44,005 nucleotides of DNA, from the IMG/VR virus record IMGVR_UViG_3300046616_000054, positions 1-44,005 of that record; one strand, written 5' to 3'. This document shows positions 32,090 through 39,907 of the stretch, in pieces; the first letter of the stretch is position 1; each line of letters begins with the position of its first letter. Below the pieces are notes generated by a model. The model did no database searches, was not told the DNA's origin, and saw only the letters and a program-made list of their open reading frames with translations. The DNA is from a virus. The translations under genes and the position numbers were made by a program.

Positions 32090-32512
32090 TTGGCTCGCAA
32101 GATATCTCTGGCACAGGCCGCGAAGCTCAAGGGCTTCCGGTCTGGACTGGAAGACAAAGTGGCCGCTGAACTCATCGCTGGCGGTCACGCATACGAATAC
32201 GAGAAACTGAAGATCGAGTACGTCAAGCCTGCTCGCAAGGCCAAGTACACTCCCGACTTCAAGATCCTCGCGAACGGCATCATCGTGGAAACGAAGGGCC
32301 GCTTCCTGACCGAAGACCGGCAGAAGCATCTGCTGATCAAGAGCCAACACCCGGCATACGACATTCGGTTCGTGTTCTCGAACTCTCGGACGCGCATCTC
32401 CAAGGCGTCCAAGACGACATACGGCATGTGGTGCGAGACCCACGGCTTTCTCTACTCCGACAAGTCCATCCCAACATCGTGGCTCCATGAGCCCCCGAAA
32501 GGTATCCAATGA
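32090..32512 (+). CDS. endonuclease I, Holliday junction resolvase (T7 gp3-like)
   Basis: Starts with TTG 32090, three bases behind the stop of the ssDNA-binding gene; there is no strong ribosome site and no nearer ATG or GTG keeps the active site. The 140-residue product keeps the T7 catalytic residues: Glu21 in RSGLEDK, Asp56 in YTPDF, Glu67 and Lys69 in IVETKG. RFVFSNSRTRISK also matches. It resolves branched DNA and breaks host DNA. Confidence 0.94.
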   Translation: MARKISLAQAAKLKGFRSGLEDKVAAELIAGGHAYEYEKLKIEYVKPARKAKYTPDFKILANGIIVETKGRFLTEDRQKHLLIKSQHPAYDIRFVFSNSRTRISKASKTTYGMWCETHGFLYSDKSIPTSWLHEPPKGIQ

Positions 32513-32739
32513 TCAAGTCGCTCCTCTCTCTCGTCTCGTTCGCCCCGTCGTTTGATGGTGCACTGGCCTCGCTCCAGAAGACCCTCGACAAGCTCGACGC
32601 CGTGGTCGCCCACCAGGATCGTAAGGCCGCGAAGCACGACCGTCTGATCACCAAGCACAACGAAGCTCTGACCGCTGCCATGGATGCCGGTGACCGTGCC
32701 AAGCGCGTCTCCGATCGCCTCGCAACGCTGCTCGCCTAA
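32509..32739 (+). CDS. small coiled-coil protein, 76 aa
   Basis: ATGA overlap. After a hydrophobic N-terminus the product is one amphipathic helix (LASLQKTLDKLDAVVAHQDR ...) rich in Lys, Ala and Asp. Function unknown. Confidence 0.72.
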   Translation: MIKSLLSLVSFAPSFDGALASLQKTLDKLDAVVAHQDRKAAKHDRLITKHNEALTAAMDAGDRAKRVSDRLATLLA

Positions 32740-32749
32740 GGAGATCTGA

Positions 32750-33001
32750 ATGAGACCAATCTCGATCGACGAACTGAAGGAACACGCTCGCGAACTTCCG
32801 CCTGCCAGCAGGGCCCGTGGTGAGCGTCATTGCATGATGCGCCGGGGTAGGCTGCATCCCAGCTATTACGAATATGCCAAGCAACCTTGTAACGACTTCA
32901 CCTACGACAAGCTGGAGTTCCATGCCAACCGTGGTTGCCTTGACGGGACCGTGGTCTGGTACTGGACCCACCGCGACGTGATCGTGCGGGTCGACATCTG
33001 A
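32750..33001 (+). CDS. unknown protein, 83 aa
   Basis: ATG stands seven bases behind AAGGAG. Basic N-terminal half with RGERHCMMRRGR, then YYEYAKQPCNDFTYDKLEF and a beta end TVVWYWTHRDVIVRVDI. Three Cys could bind metal. Function unknown. Confidence 0.75.
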   Translation: MRPISIDELKEHARELPPASRARGERHCMMRRGRLHPSYYEYAKQPCNDFTYDKLEFHANRGCLDGTVVWYWTHRDVIVRVDI

Positions 33002-33273
33002 TGGACGCGACCAAAGCACAACTGATCCTCCAGGAAGACTGCGAAGAGCAGGAGTTCTACGAGGCTGAGACCTCCGAGGAGATCACGGACCAAAGCCGGT
33101 GGTCGACCTTCTACGAGCAGGTGTTCAAGGACACCCGTGATGGCACCTTCTGGGAAATCTCCTGGTCTCGCGGCTCAACCGAGCAGCAGGATTTCGGTGT
33201 CGAAGACGTGTCGGTACAGCAGGTCTGGCCGCGTGAGGTCACTCGAACAATCTACGTGAACTCACCAGAGTAA
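33001..33273 (+). CDS. unknown acidic protein, 90 aa
   Basis: TGATG overlap. Acidic product (QEDCEEQEFYEAETSEEITD) followed by a beta-like half with FWEISWSRGSTE and PREVTRTIYV. Probably a small enzyme regulator or structural accessory of the replication block; no family recognised. Confidence 0.75.
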   Translation: MDATKAQLILQEDCEEQEFYEAETSEEITDQSRWSTFYEQVFKDTRDGTFWEISWSRGSTEQQDFGVEDVSVQQVWPREVTRTIYVNSPE

Positions 33274-33277
33274 CCAC

Positions 33278-34975
33278 TTGGAAGAAAGCGAATTTGTACG
33301 CAAGGAACCGTGCCCATCGTGCGGTTCCCGAGACAACCTTGGCCGATACTCCGATGGCCATGCCCACTGCTTTGGGTGCGGCTATCGAGAGCGTGGTAAC
33401 GGAGAGAAATTGGAAACTGACGAACAGGTCGAGAGGCCCAAGGCAAAGAACCTGCTGCCGATAGGCGAACCCGCCGACTGGAGCAGCCGCAAGATCGACC
33501 TGGAGAGCGCCACCAAATGGGGCTTCACTCGGTCGGAGATGGCCGGCGAGGCTGTCCGCATCTTCAACTACCGCAACGTCAACCAGCAGATCGTCGCTCA
33601 GAAGGTTCGCTTCGCCAACAAGGACTTCAAGTTCCTGGGCGACACCAAGAATGCCGGCCTCTACGGCATGCACCTCTGGCGCGACGGCGGCAAGAAGCTG
33701 ATCATCACCGAGGGTGAGGTCGACGCGATCTCGATCAGCAAGGCGCAGAACCACAAGTGGCCTGTCGTCTCCGTCCCCAACGGGGCCCAGGGTGCACACG
33801 CGGCGCTGAAGAAAAACCTCGAGTGGCTGCAGAAGTTCGACGAGGTCATCCTCTGCTTCGACATGGATGAACCGGGGAGGGCGGCGGTCGACGATTGCGT
33901 CAAGCTGTTCGAACCTGGGAAGTGCAAGACGGCGATCCTGCCACGTAAGGACGCCAACGAAATGCTCATGCATGGTGAAGTCCAGAAGCTGATCGACTGC
34001 CTATGGGGTGCCAAGGTCCTCCGACCGGACGGCATCGTGGACGGCAGCGATCTCTGGGACATCATGGAGGAGGACGACACTGAGGATCACTTCGATCTTC
34101 CGTGGGCCAAGATCAACGAGATGACACTCGGCGGTCGCAGCGGTGAGCTGATCACCCTGACGGCAGGTTCGGGCATGGGCAAGTCGGCCATCATCCGTGA
34201 GGTCGTCGACCATCTTCTCCTGACCACCGCAGACAACCTCGGCATCCTCATGTTGGAAGAGCCGATCAAGCGGACAGCACGGGGCCTCGTCGGTATCCGT
34301 TTGTCCAAACCTATCCACCTTGACAAAGATCTCGCTACTGCAGAGGAGAGACGCGCTGCTTACGAAGCTACGGTTGGAAGCGGCAGGGTTTTCCTGTACG
34401 ACCATTTCGGTTCAACTTCCTCGGATAACCTACTGGCTAAGATACGTTATCTGGCCAAGGGGTGTGGATGCAAACGCATCTTCCTCGACCACCTCTCTAT
34501 CGTTGTCTCTGGTCAGGAAGACGGTGACGAACGTCGAAACATCGACTTCATCATGACCGCCCTGGCCACCCTGGCTCTCGAATGTGACATCACGATCTTC
34601 CTGGTGACGCACCTCAAGAGACCGAGCGGTGACAAGGGTCATGAGCAGGGGGCTGAAGTCTCCCTGGCGCAGCTCCGTGGTTCCCATTCGATTGCCCAGC
34701 TCTCGCATACCGTCATCGGCATCGAGCGCAACCAGCAGTCCGACGAGGAAGTCACCGTTGGGGGACAACTCCTCCTGGTCAAGGAAATCACCACCCTGCG
34801 TGTCCTGAAGTGTCGCTGGACCGGCGAGACCGGACTGGCCGGCTGGCTGTCCTACAATCGCAAGACCGGACGGCTCTCCGAGATCCACTCAGATCCATTC
34901 GCTGACAAGAGCGAGAAGACGAACCGGGGCGCAGTGTCCAGCTTCGAAGACGAGAGCGAGGACCTTCCCTTCTGA
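33278..34975 (+). CDS. DNA primase-helicase (T7 gp4-like)
   Basis: The 565-residue product starts at TTG 33278. Order: zinc finger Cys12, Cys15, Cys31, Cys34; TOPRIM primase with ITEGEVDA (Glu145) and CFDMDEPG; linker; RecA-type helicase with Walker A GSGMGKS (297-303), the FLDHLSIVV strand and the LRGSHSIAQLSHTVIGIERN segment with the arginine finger. The acidic C-terminus SSFEDESEDLPF ends in Phe, as in T7 for contact with the polymerase. It shares four bases with the next gene (CTGA). Confidence 0.95.
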   Translation: MEESEFVRKEPCPSCGSRDNLGRYSDGHAHCFGCGYRERGNGEKLETDEQVERPKAKNLLPIGEPADWSSRKIDLESATKWGFTRSEMAGEAVRIFNYRNVNQQIVAQKVRFANKDFKFLGDTKNAGLYGMHLWRDGGKKLIITEGEVDAISISKAQNHKWPVVSVPNGAQGAHAALKKNLEWLQKFDEVILCFDMDEPGRAAVDDCVKLFEPGKCKTAILPRKDANEMLMHGEVQKLIDCLWGAKVLRPDGIVDGSDLWDIMEEDDTEDHFDLPWAKINEMTLGGRSGELITLTAGSGMGKSAIIREVVDHLLLTTADNLGILMLEEPIKRTARGLVGIRLSKPIHLDKDLATAEERRAAYEATVGSGRVFLYDHFGSTSSDNLLAKIRYLAKGCGCKRIFLDHLSIVVSGQEDGDERRNIDFIMTALATLALECDITIFLVTHLKRPSGDKGHEQGAEVSLAQLRGSHSIAQLSHTVIGIERNQQSDEEVTVGGQLLLVKEITTLRVLKCRWTGETGLAGWLSYNRKTGRLSEIHSDPFADKSEKTNRGAVSSFEDESEDLPF

Positions 34976-35148
34976 CCGACGACCATACCAACGAAAACAT
35001 TCCTTCGAGCGTCCACATCAAACGCTCGGGGGAGACCATCACCCTCAAGTTCCGCACGGCCACGATCACCCTGACGAAGACTGGGGCTGCCGATCTGGCA
35101 CACGCAATATTGGAGATGACCACTGTCCCTATCAAACAAACTGGCTGA
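34972..35148 (+). CDS. small protein with apparent CTG start, 58 aa
   Basis: The frame has no ATG, GTG or TTG except near its 3' end (TTG 35110, ATG 35116). CTG 34972 overlaps the helicase stop as CTGA, the same spacing as the many ATGA overlaps here, and GAGG lies about ten bases upstream. The product is protein-like: TNENIPSSVHIKRSGETITL followed by FRTATITLTKTGAADLAHA. Function unknown. Confidence 0.68.
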   Translation: MTDDHTNENIPSSVHIKRSGETITLKFRTATITLTKTGAADLAHAILEMTTVPIKQTG

Positions 35149-35350
35149 CATCATTCTCGCTGAGAAGGAGCAATACCGCCAGCTCTACAACAAATACAAA
35201 GACCTCGAACGACACGCACATTCCCTTGCGACTGCCGTTGAAGATGCCCGTCGGCACCTAAGCGACACGCACGAGAAGCTCAAGGCATCCCAGGCCGAGG
35301 TCAGGTCACTCGACGAACTGTGTGGCGAACTGTCGGGCATGAAGTCCTGA
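35123..35350 (+). CDS. coiled-coil protein with apparent CTG start, 75 aa
   Basis: An in-frame TGA at 35117-35119 limits the frame. The only ATG lies three codons before its end, and no GTG or TTG occurs. CTG 35123 stands seven bases behind GGAG (35112-35115). Codon third positions are GC-rich as in neighbours. The product is a charged amphipathic helix (LAEKEQYRQLYNKYKDLERH ...) ending LCGELSGMKS. The stop overlaps the polymerase ATG (TGATG). It may assist replication; unknown. Confidence 0.75.
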   Translation: MSLSNKLADIILAEKEQYRQLYNKYKDLERHAHSLATAVEDARRHLSDTHEKLKASQAEVRSLDELCGELSGMKS

Positions 35351-37338
35351 TGGAGACCCTCGTCTTCGACATCGAAAGCGACGGCCTGATACCCGAGATG
35401 ACCGTGGTCCACTCCCTGGTCATCAAGGATACTGCAACGGGCTCGGTGGTTCACTTCACCGACCACGACTACCCAGGCGCTCTGCCTGTGGCCACTGGCG
35501 TCAAGGTCCTGATGGACGCCTACTGCATCGCCGGCCACAACATTCAAGGCTTCGACATCCCGGCCATCGCGAAGATCTACCCTTGGTTCAAGCCGAAGGG
35601 CATCGTTCTCGATACCGTGATCATGTCACGCATGATGTACCCAGACATGCGAGACGCCGACTTCCGGCAAGCCGAGAAGAGCGAGAAGACTGGCAGCAAG
35701 TGGATACCAGGGCAGATGTACGGTCGCCACAGTCTGGAAAGCTGGGGCTATCGCCTCGGTCTATGGAAGGGCGACTACGGTAAGGAACGCGAGGCCATGG
35801 GTAGAGCCCTCGGTCTCAAAGGTCCTGAGCTGACCGCCTACGTCTGGGGCAAATGGTCTGTAGCAATGCAGGACTATTGCGGCCAGGACGTTGAGGTAAC
35901 GCATGCACTGTTGCAGAAGTTGCAGAAGAAGAACTTCTCCGACGAAAGCATCCGCATCGAGCACGACGTCCAGCGGATCATCAGCCGGCAGGAAGCCCAC
36001 GGTTGGGCCTTCGACGAGAAGGCTGCTGCTGAGCTTTACGGCAGGCTCCGTGGTGCCCAGAGCGAGATCGAAGACAAGCTGGCTGGCATCTTCGCACCAT
36101 GGTTCCGTTTCGACGGCGTCATGACACCGAAGGCCGACCGGTCGGTCAAGCGTACCGATCTCGACGTCACCATCACCAAGCGCCGGTTCAGCGACAAGAC
36201 CGGCAAGGAACTGACGCCGTATGTCGGGCCCGTTCAGGAGCACTACTCCGAGGACGCGCCCTACACCAAGATCAAGATGAAGCCGTTCAACCCTTCATCT
36301 CGTCCCGACATCGCGAACCGACTGAAGACGATCTACGGGTGGCAGCCGACGCTGTTCACTCCTGATGGTCAGCCGAAGGTCGACGATGAAGTCCTGAGTG
36401 GTCTGAAGTATCCGGCAGCAGCCCTGCTGACCGAGTACCTGCAGATCGACAAGCTCACCGGCATGCTGGCCGAGGGCAAGGAAGCTTGGCTCAAGGCGGT
36501 CAAGAACGGGCGCATCCATGGCCGTGTGAACACCATGGGCACCGTGACTTCACGCATGACGCACTCGAAGCCGAACATGGCCCAGGTGCCGTCAGGCAAG
36601 GTGAAGTACGGCCACGAATGCCGCGCCCTGTTCATCGCGAACAAGGGTCAGGTGCTCGTCGGCTGTGACGCTGATGCGCTCGAACTGCGCTGCCTCGCTG
36701 GCTACATGGCCCGCTGGGACGATGGCGCTTACATCAAGACCATCCTTGAGGGGAAGAAGGAAGACGGCACGGACATGCATACGCTGAACGCTAAGGCGCT
36801 CGGCTGTGACCGTGACACCGCCAAGACATGGATCTACGCCATGCTCTACGGTTCCGGCGACTTGAACCTCGGGTCAGTCCTGGGTGTCCGTGGCTCCGAC
36901 CAGAAGGTTGCGGCAGCGGGCAGGGCGGCACGTACCAAGTTGATGAAGGCCTTCCCGGCACTCAAGAAGCTGGTCGACGCATGTAAGGATCGGGCTGGCC
37001 ACGGTAGGCTCAAGGGTCTCGATGGTCGCTATGTTCCGATCCGCTCGGCACACTCGGCCCTCAACACGCTCCTGCAGTCTGCGGGTGCCATCATCATGAA
37101 GAAGGGTCTCGTCATCCTCGACAACCTGCTTCAGGCCGAAGGGTTCGTCCCAGGCGTCCACTACGAGTTCGTCGGCAACATCCACGATGAGTGGCAGATG
37201 AGCGTCAATCCCGACATCGCCGATCGCGTTGGCTTCCTAGCCACCGAGGCAATCCGACTGGCCGGCGAAGCGCTGAGCTTCCGCTGCCCATTGAAAGGTA
37301 ACTACGACATTGGCCCCGACTGGGGAGCTACTCACTAA
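35350..37338 (+). CDS. DNA polymerase I-type replicase (T7 gp5-like)
   Basis: ATG 35350 is chosen for the TGATG overlap; an upstream in-frame GTG would add ten residues. The 662-residue product has the 3'-5' exonuclease (FDIESDG with Asp7 and Glu9; DTVIMSRMMYPDMRDAD; QDVEVTHALL) and the polymerase domain: motif A GCDADALELRCLAGYMARWD (Asp440), motif B AKTWIYAMLYGSGD, motif C NIHDEWQM (Asp613). The exonuclease motifs look complete. The end GPDWGATH is like T7 GPNWAICH. Host thioredoxin use is possible but not visible. Confidence 0.96.
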   Translation: METLVFDIESDGLIPEMTVVHSLVIKDTATGSVVHFTDHDYPGALPVATGVKVLMDAYCIAGHNIQGFDIPAIAKIYPWFKPKGIVLDTVIMSRMMYPDMRDADFRQAEKSEKTGSKWIPGQMYGRHSLESWGYRLGLWKGDYGKEREAMGRALGLKGPELTAYVWGKWSVAMQDYCGQDVEVTHALLQKLQKKNFSDESIRIEHDVQRIISRQEAHGWAFDEKAAAELYGRLRGAQSEIEDKLAGIFAPWFRFDGVMTPKADRSVKRTDLDVTITKRRFSDKTGKELTPYVGPVQEHYSEDAPYTKIKMKPFNPSSRPDIANRLKTIYGWQPTLFTPDGQPKVDDEVLSGLKYPAAALLTEYLQIDKLTGMLAEGKEAWLKAVKNGRIHGRVNTMGTVTSRMTHSKPNMAQVPSGKVKYGHECRALFIANKGQVLVGCDADALELRCLAGYMARWDDGAYIKTILEGKKEDGTDMHTLNAKALGCDRDTAKTWIYAMLYGSGDLNLGSVLGVRGSDQKVAAAGRAARTKLMKAFPALKKLVDACKDRAGHGRLKGLDGRYVPIRSAHSALNTLLQSAGAIIMKKGLVILDNLLQAEGFVPGVHYEFVGNIHDEWQMSVNPDIADRVGFLATEAIRLAGEALSFRCPLKGNYDIGPDWGATH

Positions 37339-37963
37339 GACCTGCACCGTATGCTTCGAGGTAAAGGAAACCTCGGAGTTCCCTACTTGGAAAAAGCCGC
37401 CTCGAGCGGGTAAGTTGTATTCCTATTGTAAGGACTGCAATCGAACCATCGCCCGTGAGGGCATGCAAAGGTGGCGTCTGGCCGCCAAGGGGGTCTTCGT
37501 GCCCCCACCTGAGCCACCCAAGGCCACCAAGGCTACGGTCTCCGTACCACCGCTTGAACCACCCCTGGCCACCAAAGCCAACGTCGATGCCATCCTCGCT
37601 GCCATCCCGGCAATGGAGGCCTCGGAAGCACGTCCTGCGCCGGTCGCTCGACCCCGCAAGGTAAAGCCAAAGAAGGAAATCGTTTACGTCATCGTCCACC
37701 CAATGTGGCCGAGGTACGTGAAGATTGGCCATTCGTCCAACCCGTCAGCCCGTCTCGTCACCTACAATACCGGCGACCCATTCAGGAGATATGCCTTTGC
37801 GTACAAGCAGAATGTCACAGATCGTATCGTTGCTGAGCGCGATATACATGCGCTGCTGGCTAGCTATCGCTTCGAGAAAACGGAGTGGTTCCACATCCAC
37901 ACCGACGACGCAATTGCTGTCATCAAACGTTATCACTCTTGCAACAATGTCGCCAGTGGATGA
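37310..37963 (+). CDS. zinc-ribbon plus T5orf172/GIY-YIG-like protein
   Basis: Frame from TTG 37310, inside the polymerase gene (29-base overlap). The 217-residue product has an N-terminal zinc ribbon (Cys12, Cys15, Cys40, Cys43), a linker with two copies of a PPxEPPxATKA unit, and a C-terminal domain of the T5orf172 type related to GIY-YIG nucleases: IVYVIVHPMWPRYVKIGHSS, then RLVTYNTGDP and EKTEWFHI. It could be a free-standing homing nuclease or a DNA-binding regulator. Ribosome site AAGG is 11 bases upstream, rather far. Confidence 0.8.
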   Translation: MAPTGELLTKTCTVCFEVKETSEFPTWKKPPRAGKLYSYCKDCNRTIAREGMQRWRLAAKGVFVPPPEPPKATKATVSVPPLEPPLATKANVDAILAAIPAMEASEARPAPVARPRKVKPKKEIVYVIVHPMWPRYVKIGHSSNPSARLVTYNTGDPFRRYAFAYKQNVTDRIVAERDIHALLASYRFEKTEWFHIHTDDAIAVIKRYHSCNNVASG

Positions 37964-38021
37964 GAAAGCCATGGAAGACAACCTCACCAACACCTACGGC
38001 ATCAGGAGCATCTACGCATGA
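37947..38021 (+). CDS. possible 24-aa peptide
   Basis: ATG 37947 to TGA 38019-38021, inside the end of the gene before it and in ATGA overlap with the next. Product SPVDEKAMEDNLTNTYGIRS ... A shorter version starts at ATG 37971. Spacing supports it; function unknown. Confidence 0.4.
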   Translation: MSPVDEKAMEDNLTNTYGIRSIYA

Positions 38022-38170
38022 TCAAGAACATCAAGAACAAGTACGTCCGCCGCGCAGTCTTGCTGGCCGCCATCGTCCCCATTGGTATTTTCGTTACGGC
38101 CTTTGGTGCCGTCCTCGGTGTCATGGATCTGCTGTCTGAACTCAAGGATGCGGCGGTTCGCGCTTGGTAA
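38018..38170 (+). CDS. single-span membrane protein, 50 aa
   Basis: ATG follows CAGGAGCATCTACGC. Basic N-terminus (IKNIKNKYVRRA), one hydrophobic segment (VLLAAIVPIGIFVTAFGAVL) and a charged end. Function unknown. Confidence 0.7.
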   Translation: MIKNIKNKYVRRAVLLAAIVPIGIFVTAFGAVLGVMDLLSELKDAAVRAW

Positions 38171-38919
38171 AACGCACAATCCTAATCGACGCAGACATCT
38201 TGATCGTCTCTGGCTGTGCAGCCGGGATGAAGGAATTTGAAGGCGAGGACGACGAGTGGTATTACTCGATCGACCTCAAGGAAGTGAAGAACACCCTCCT
38301 CAACACCGTTGAGCAATTCAAGAAGGAGCTGGAGGCCACCGATGCGGTCCTTTGCATTTCACGAGGAACTACCTTCAGGCACCGAATATTTCCAACCTAT
38401 AAAGGTGGACGCGGCAGGAAACCTCTTGGTGTTGGTGAGGTTAAAAGGTGGCTTGTCGACGATCATGGAGCTAAGCTCAAAGAGGGCATTGAGGCTGATG
38501 ACACGCTGGGTATCCTCTCGACGCACCCTTCACTGATCTCCGGTGAGAAGGTCATCGTCTCAGCCGACAAGGACCTGAAGACGATCCCAGGAAACCTCTA
38601 TCACGGAGGCCAATGGCTGGAGATCGACGAGGCGACTGCCAGGTACAACTGGCTCCTCCAGACGCTGACCGGCGATACGACCGATGGCTACCCTGGTTGC
38701 CCTGGGCTCGGCGCGGTGACCGCAGGAAAGCTCCTCGACAAGCTCGACATCGAGAACGAAGAAGAGTGGTGGCCGGCGATCGTCGGTGCCTACGAGAACA
38801 AGAAGCTCGATGAAGAGTACGCCCTGACGCAGGCCCGCTGCGCCCGCATCCTCCATTACACCGACTACGATTTCAAGAAGAAGGAAGCGATCCTCTGGCG
38901 ACCCAAATCCTCGCTCTGA
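38164..38919 (+). CDS. 5'-3' exonuclease (T7 gp6-like)
   Basis: Starts with TTG 38164, overlapping the stop before it by seven bases. The 251-residue product has the flap-nuclease acidic residues: LIDADILI (Asp9, Asp11), PTYKGGRGRKPLG, IEADDTLGI, VSADKDLKTIPG, and the helix-hairpin-helix region LTGDTTDGYPGCPGLGAVTA. It removes primers and degrades host DNA. A CTG-started kinase gene overlaps its 3' end by 25 bases. Confidence 0.92.
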   Translation: MVKRTILIDADILIVSGCAAGMKEFEGEDDEWYYSIDLKEVKNTLLNTVEQFKKELEATDAVLCISRGTTFRHRIFPTYKGGRGRKPLGVGEVKRWLVDDHGAKLKEGIEADDTLGILSTHPSLISGEKVIVSADKDLKTIPGNLYHGGQWLEIDEATARYNWLLQTLTGDTTDGYPGCPGLGAVTAGKLLDKLDIENEEEWWPAIVGAYENKKLDEEYALTQARCARILHYTDYDFKKKEAILWRPKSSL

Positions 38920-39461
38920 CTGGCCCAGCCGGCTCCGGTAAATCCGAGGCTGCCAAGTACCTGACCTATGGCCACGGCTTCACTCCGGTGAAGTTCGCTG
39001 GTCCGCTGAAGGCGATGCTCTCGGCTTTCTATCGTGCCTGTGGTCTGAACGACGACGAGATCGACCGGAAGATCGAAGGCGACCTGAAGGAGGTGAGCTG
39101 CCCGTATCTCTGCGGTCAGACACCCCGGCATGCAATGCAGACCCTCGGCACCGAATGGGGACGCAAGTTGATCGGGGACAATCTCTGGATCAACGCATGG
39201 CACTCCAAGGTGGAGAAGGTGGCCGGCCCTGTCGTCACGGATGACTGCCGGTTCCCGAACGAGGCCGTGGCCCTCCACAACAAGGAAGGCGACCTGATCA
39301 AGCTGAAGCCCAAGGTCCAGCGCCGTGGCACCTCGGATCACGTATCGGAGGAGGGCGTCCACGACGACTACTGCCACCACATCATCCACAACGACGAAGG
39401 CATCGGCAAGCTCCGAGCGTCTATAGACGAAATACTCTATCCACTCTCAGGATCTTCTTGA
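38895..39461 (+). CDS. deoxynucleoside monophosphate kinase with apparent CTG start
   Basis: The 188-residue product starts (M)ATQILALTGPAGSGKSEAA; the P-loop (residues 10-17) must be translated, yet the first GTG in frame (38988) lies behind it. CTG 38895 stands seven bases behind AAGGAAG. Later features fit dNMP kinases: VKFAGPLKAML, TPRHAMQTLGTEWGRKLIGD, WINAW and VTDDCRFPNEA. A -1 frameshift from the exonuclease gene would be the alternative expression route. It supplies dNDPs for replication. Confidence 0.82.
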   Translation: MATQILALTGPAGSGKSEAAKYLTYGHGFTPVKFAGPLKAMLSAFYRACGLNDDEIDRKIEGDLKEVSCPYLCGQTPRHAMQTLGTEWGRKLIGDNLWINAWHSKVEKVAGPVVTDDCRFPNEAVALHNKEGDLIKLKPKVQRRGTSDHVSEEGVHDDYCHHIIHNDEGIGKLRASIDEILYPLSGSS

Positions 39462-39472
39462 GGGTGGAAACA

Positions 39473-39489
39473 TTAGGTTGCCCCCTAGC
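39473..39489 (+). promoter_or_regulatory. candidate phage RNA polymerase promoter, copy 3 (late genes)
   Basis: TTAGGTTGCCCCCTAGC, 16 bases identical with copies 1 and 2, 12 bases behind the dNMP kinase stop and 16 before the first late gene. It would drive the portal-scaffold-lysis block. Confidence 0.8.
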
Positions 39490-39504
39490 ACTCGAAGGTG
39501 ATTG

Positions 39505-39693
39505 ATGGACGATGCTCCCTATGTACCCCGTGATGTAGTCGAATGGCTTCAGAAAGCCTTCCCTAACGAAATTCCCCACGACCTCCTATCCCTGAACGAA
39601 AGGGCCACCGGTGCCCTACATGGAAAGCGCGAAGTCATCGCGTTCCTTGAGGCTGCCTTAGCGGCCCAGGAAGAAAGCCATGTGTCCACCTAA
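39505..39693 (+). CDS. small protein at head of late operon, 62 aa
   Basis: ATG 39505 follows AAGGTG. Helical acidic product (YVPRDVVEWLQKAFPNEIPH, then ALHGKREVIAFLEAALAAQ). Related small proteins are often found just before the head genes of T7-like phages. Function unknown. Confidence 0.8.
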   Translation: MDDAPYVPRDVVEWLQKAFPNEIPHDLLSLNERATGALHGKREVIAFLEAALAAQEESHVST

Positions 39694-39907
39694 GAAGCCT
39701 AAGATCCAGAAGGCTGACCCTGTCCAGGCAGCGCCGCCTCCGGTTGACGCGCCGCAGGCACCCGTCCTCAATGAGGTGGGCACCAGCGGCACCGATGCCG
39801 ACCTTGCCAACGCTGCTGCAAAGCGCAAGGGCAAGAAGTCTCTCGTCAATTCCCTCACGTCCAAGCCGGTCTCCCGGCCCCAGATTGGCGTTAACGTACC
39901 GATCTAA
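39680..39907 (+). CDS. small virion-type protein (T7 gp6.7/gp7.3-like)
   Basis: 75 residues starting MCPPKKPKIQKADP, then a Pro/Ala-rich and Lys-rich unstructured chain. Start and position just before the portal match the small T7 virion proteins gp6.7/gp7.3, needed for infectivity. The match is by composition, start and place only. The stop overlaps the portal ATG. Confidence 0.7.
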   Translation: MCPPKKPKIQKADPVQAAPPPVDAPQAPVLNEVGTSGTDADLANAAAKRKGKKSLVNSLTSKPVSRPQIGVNVPI

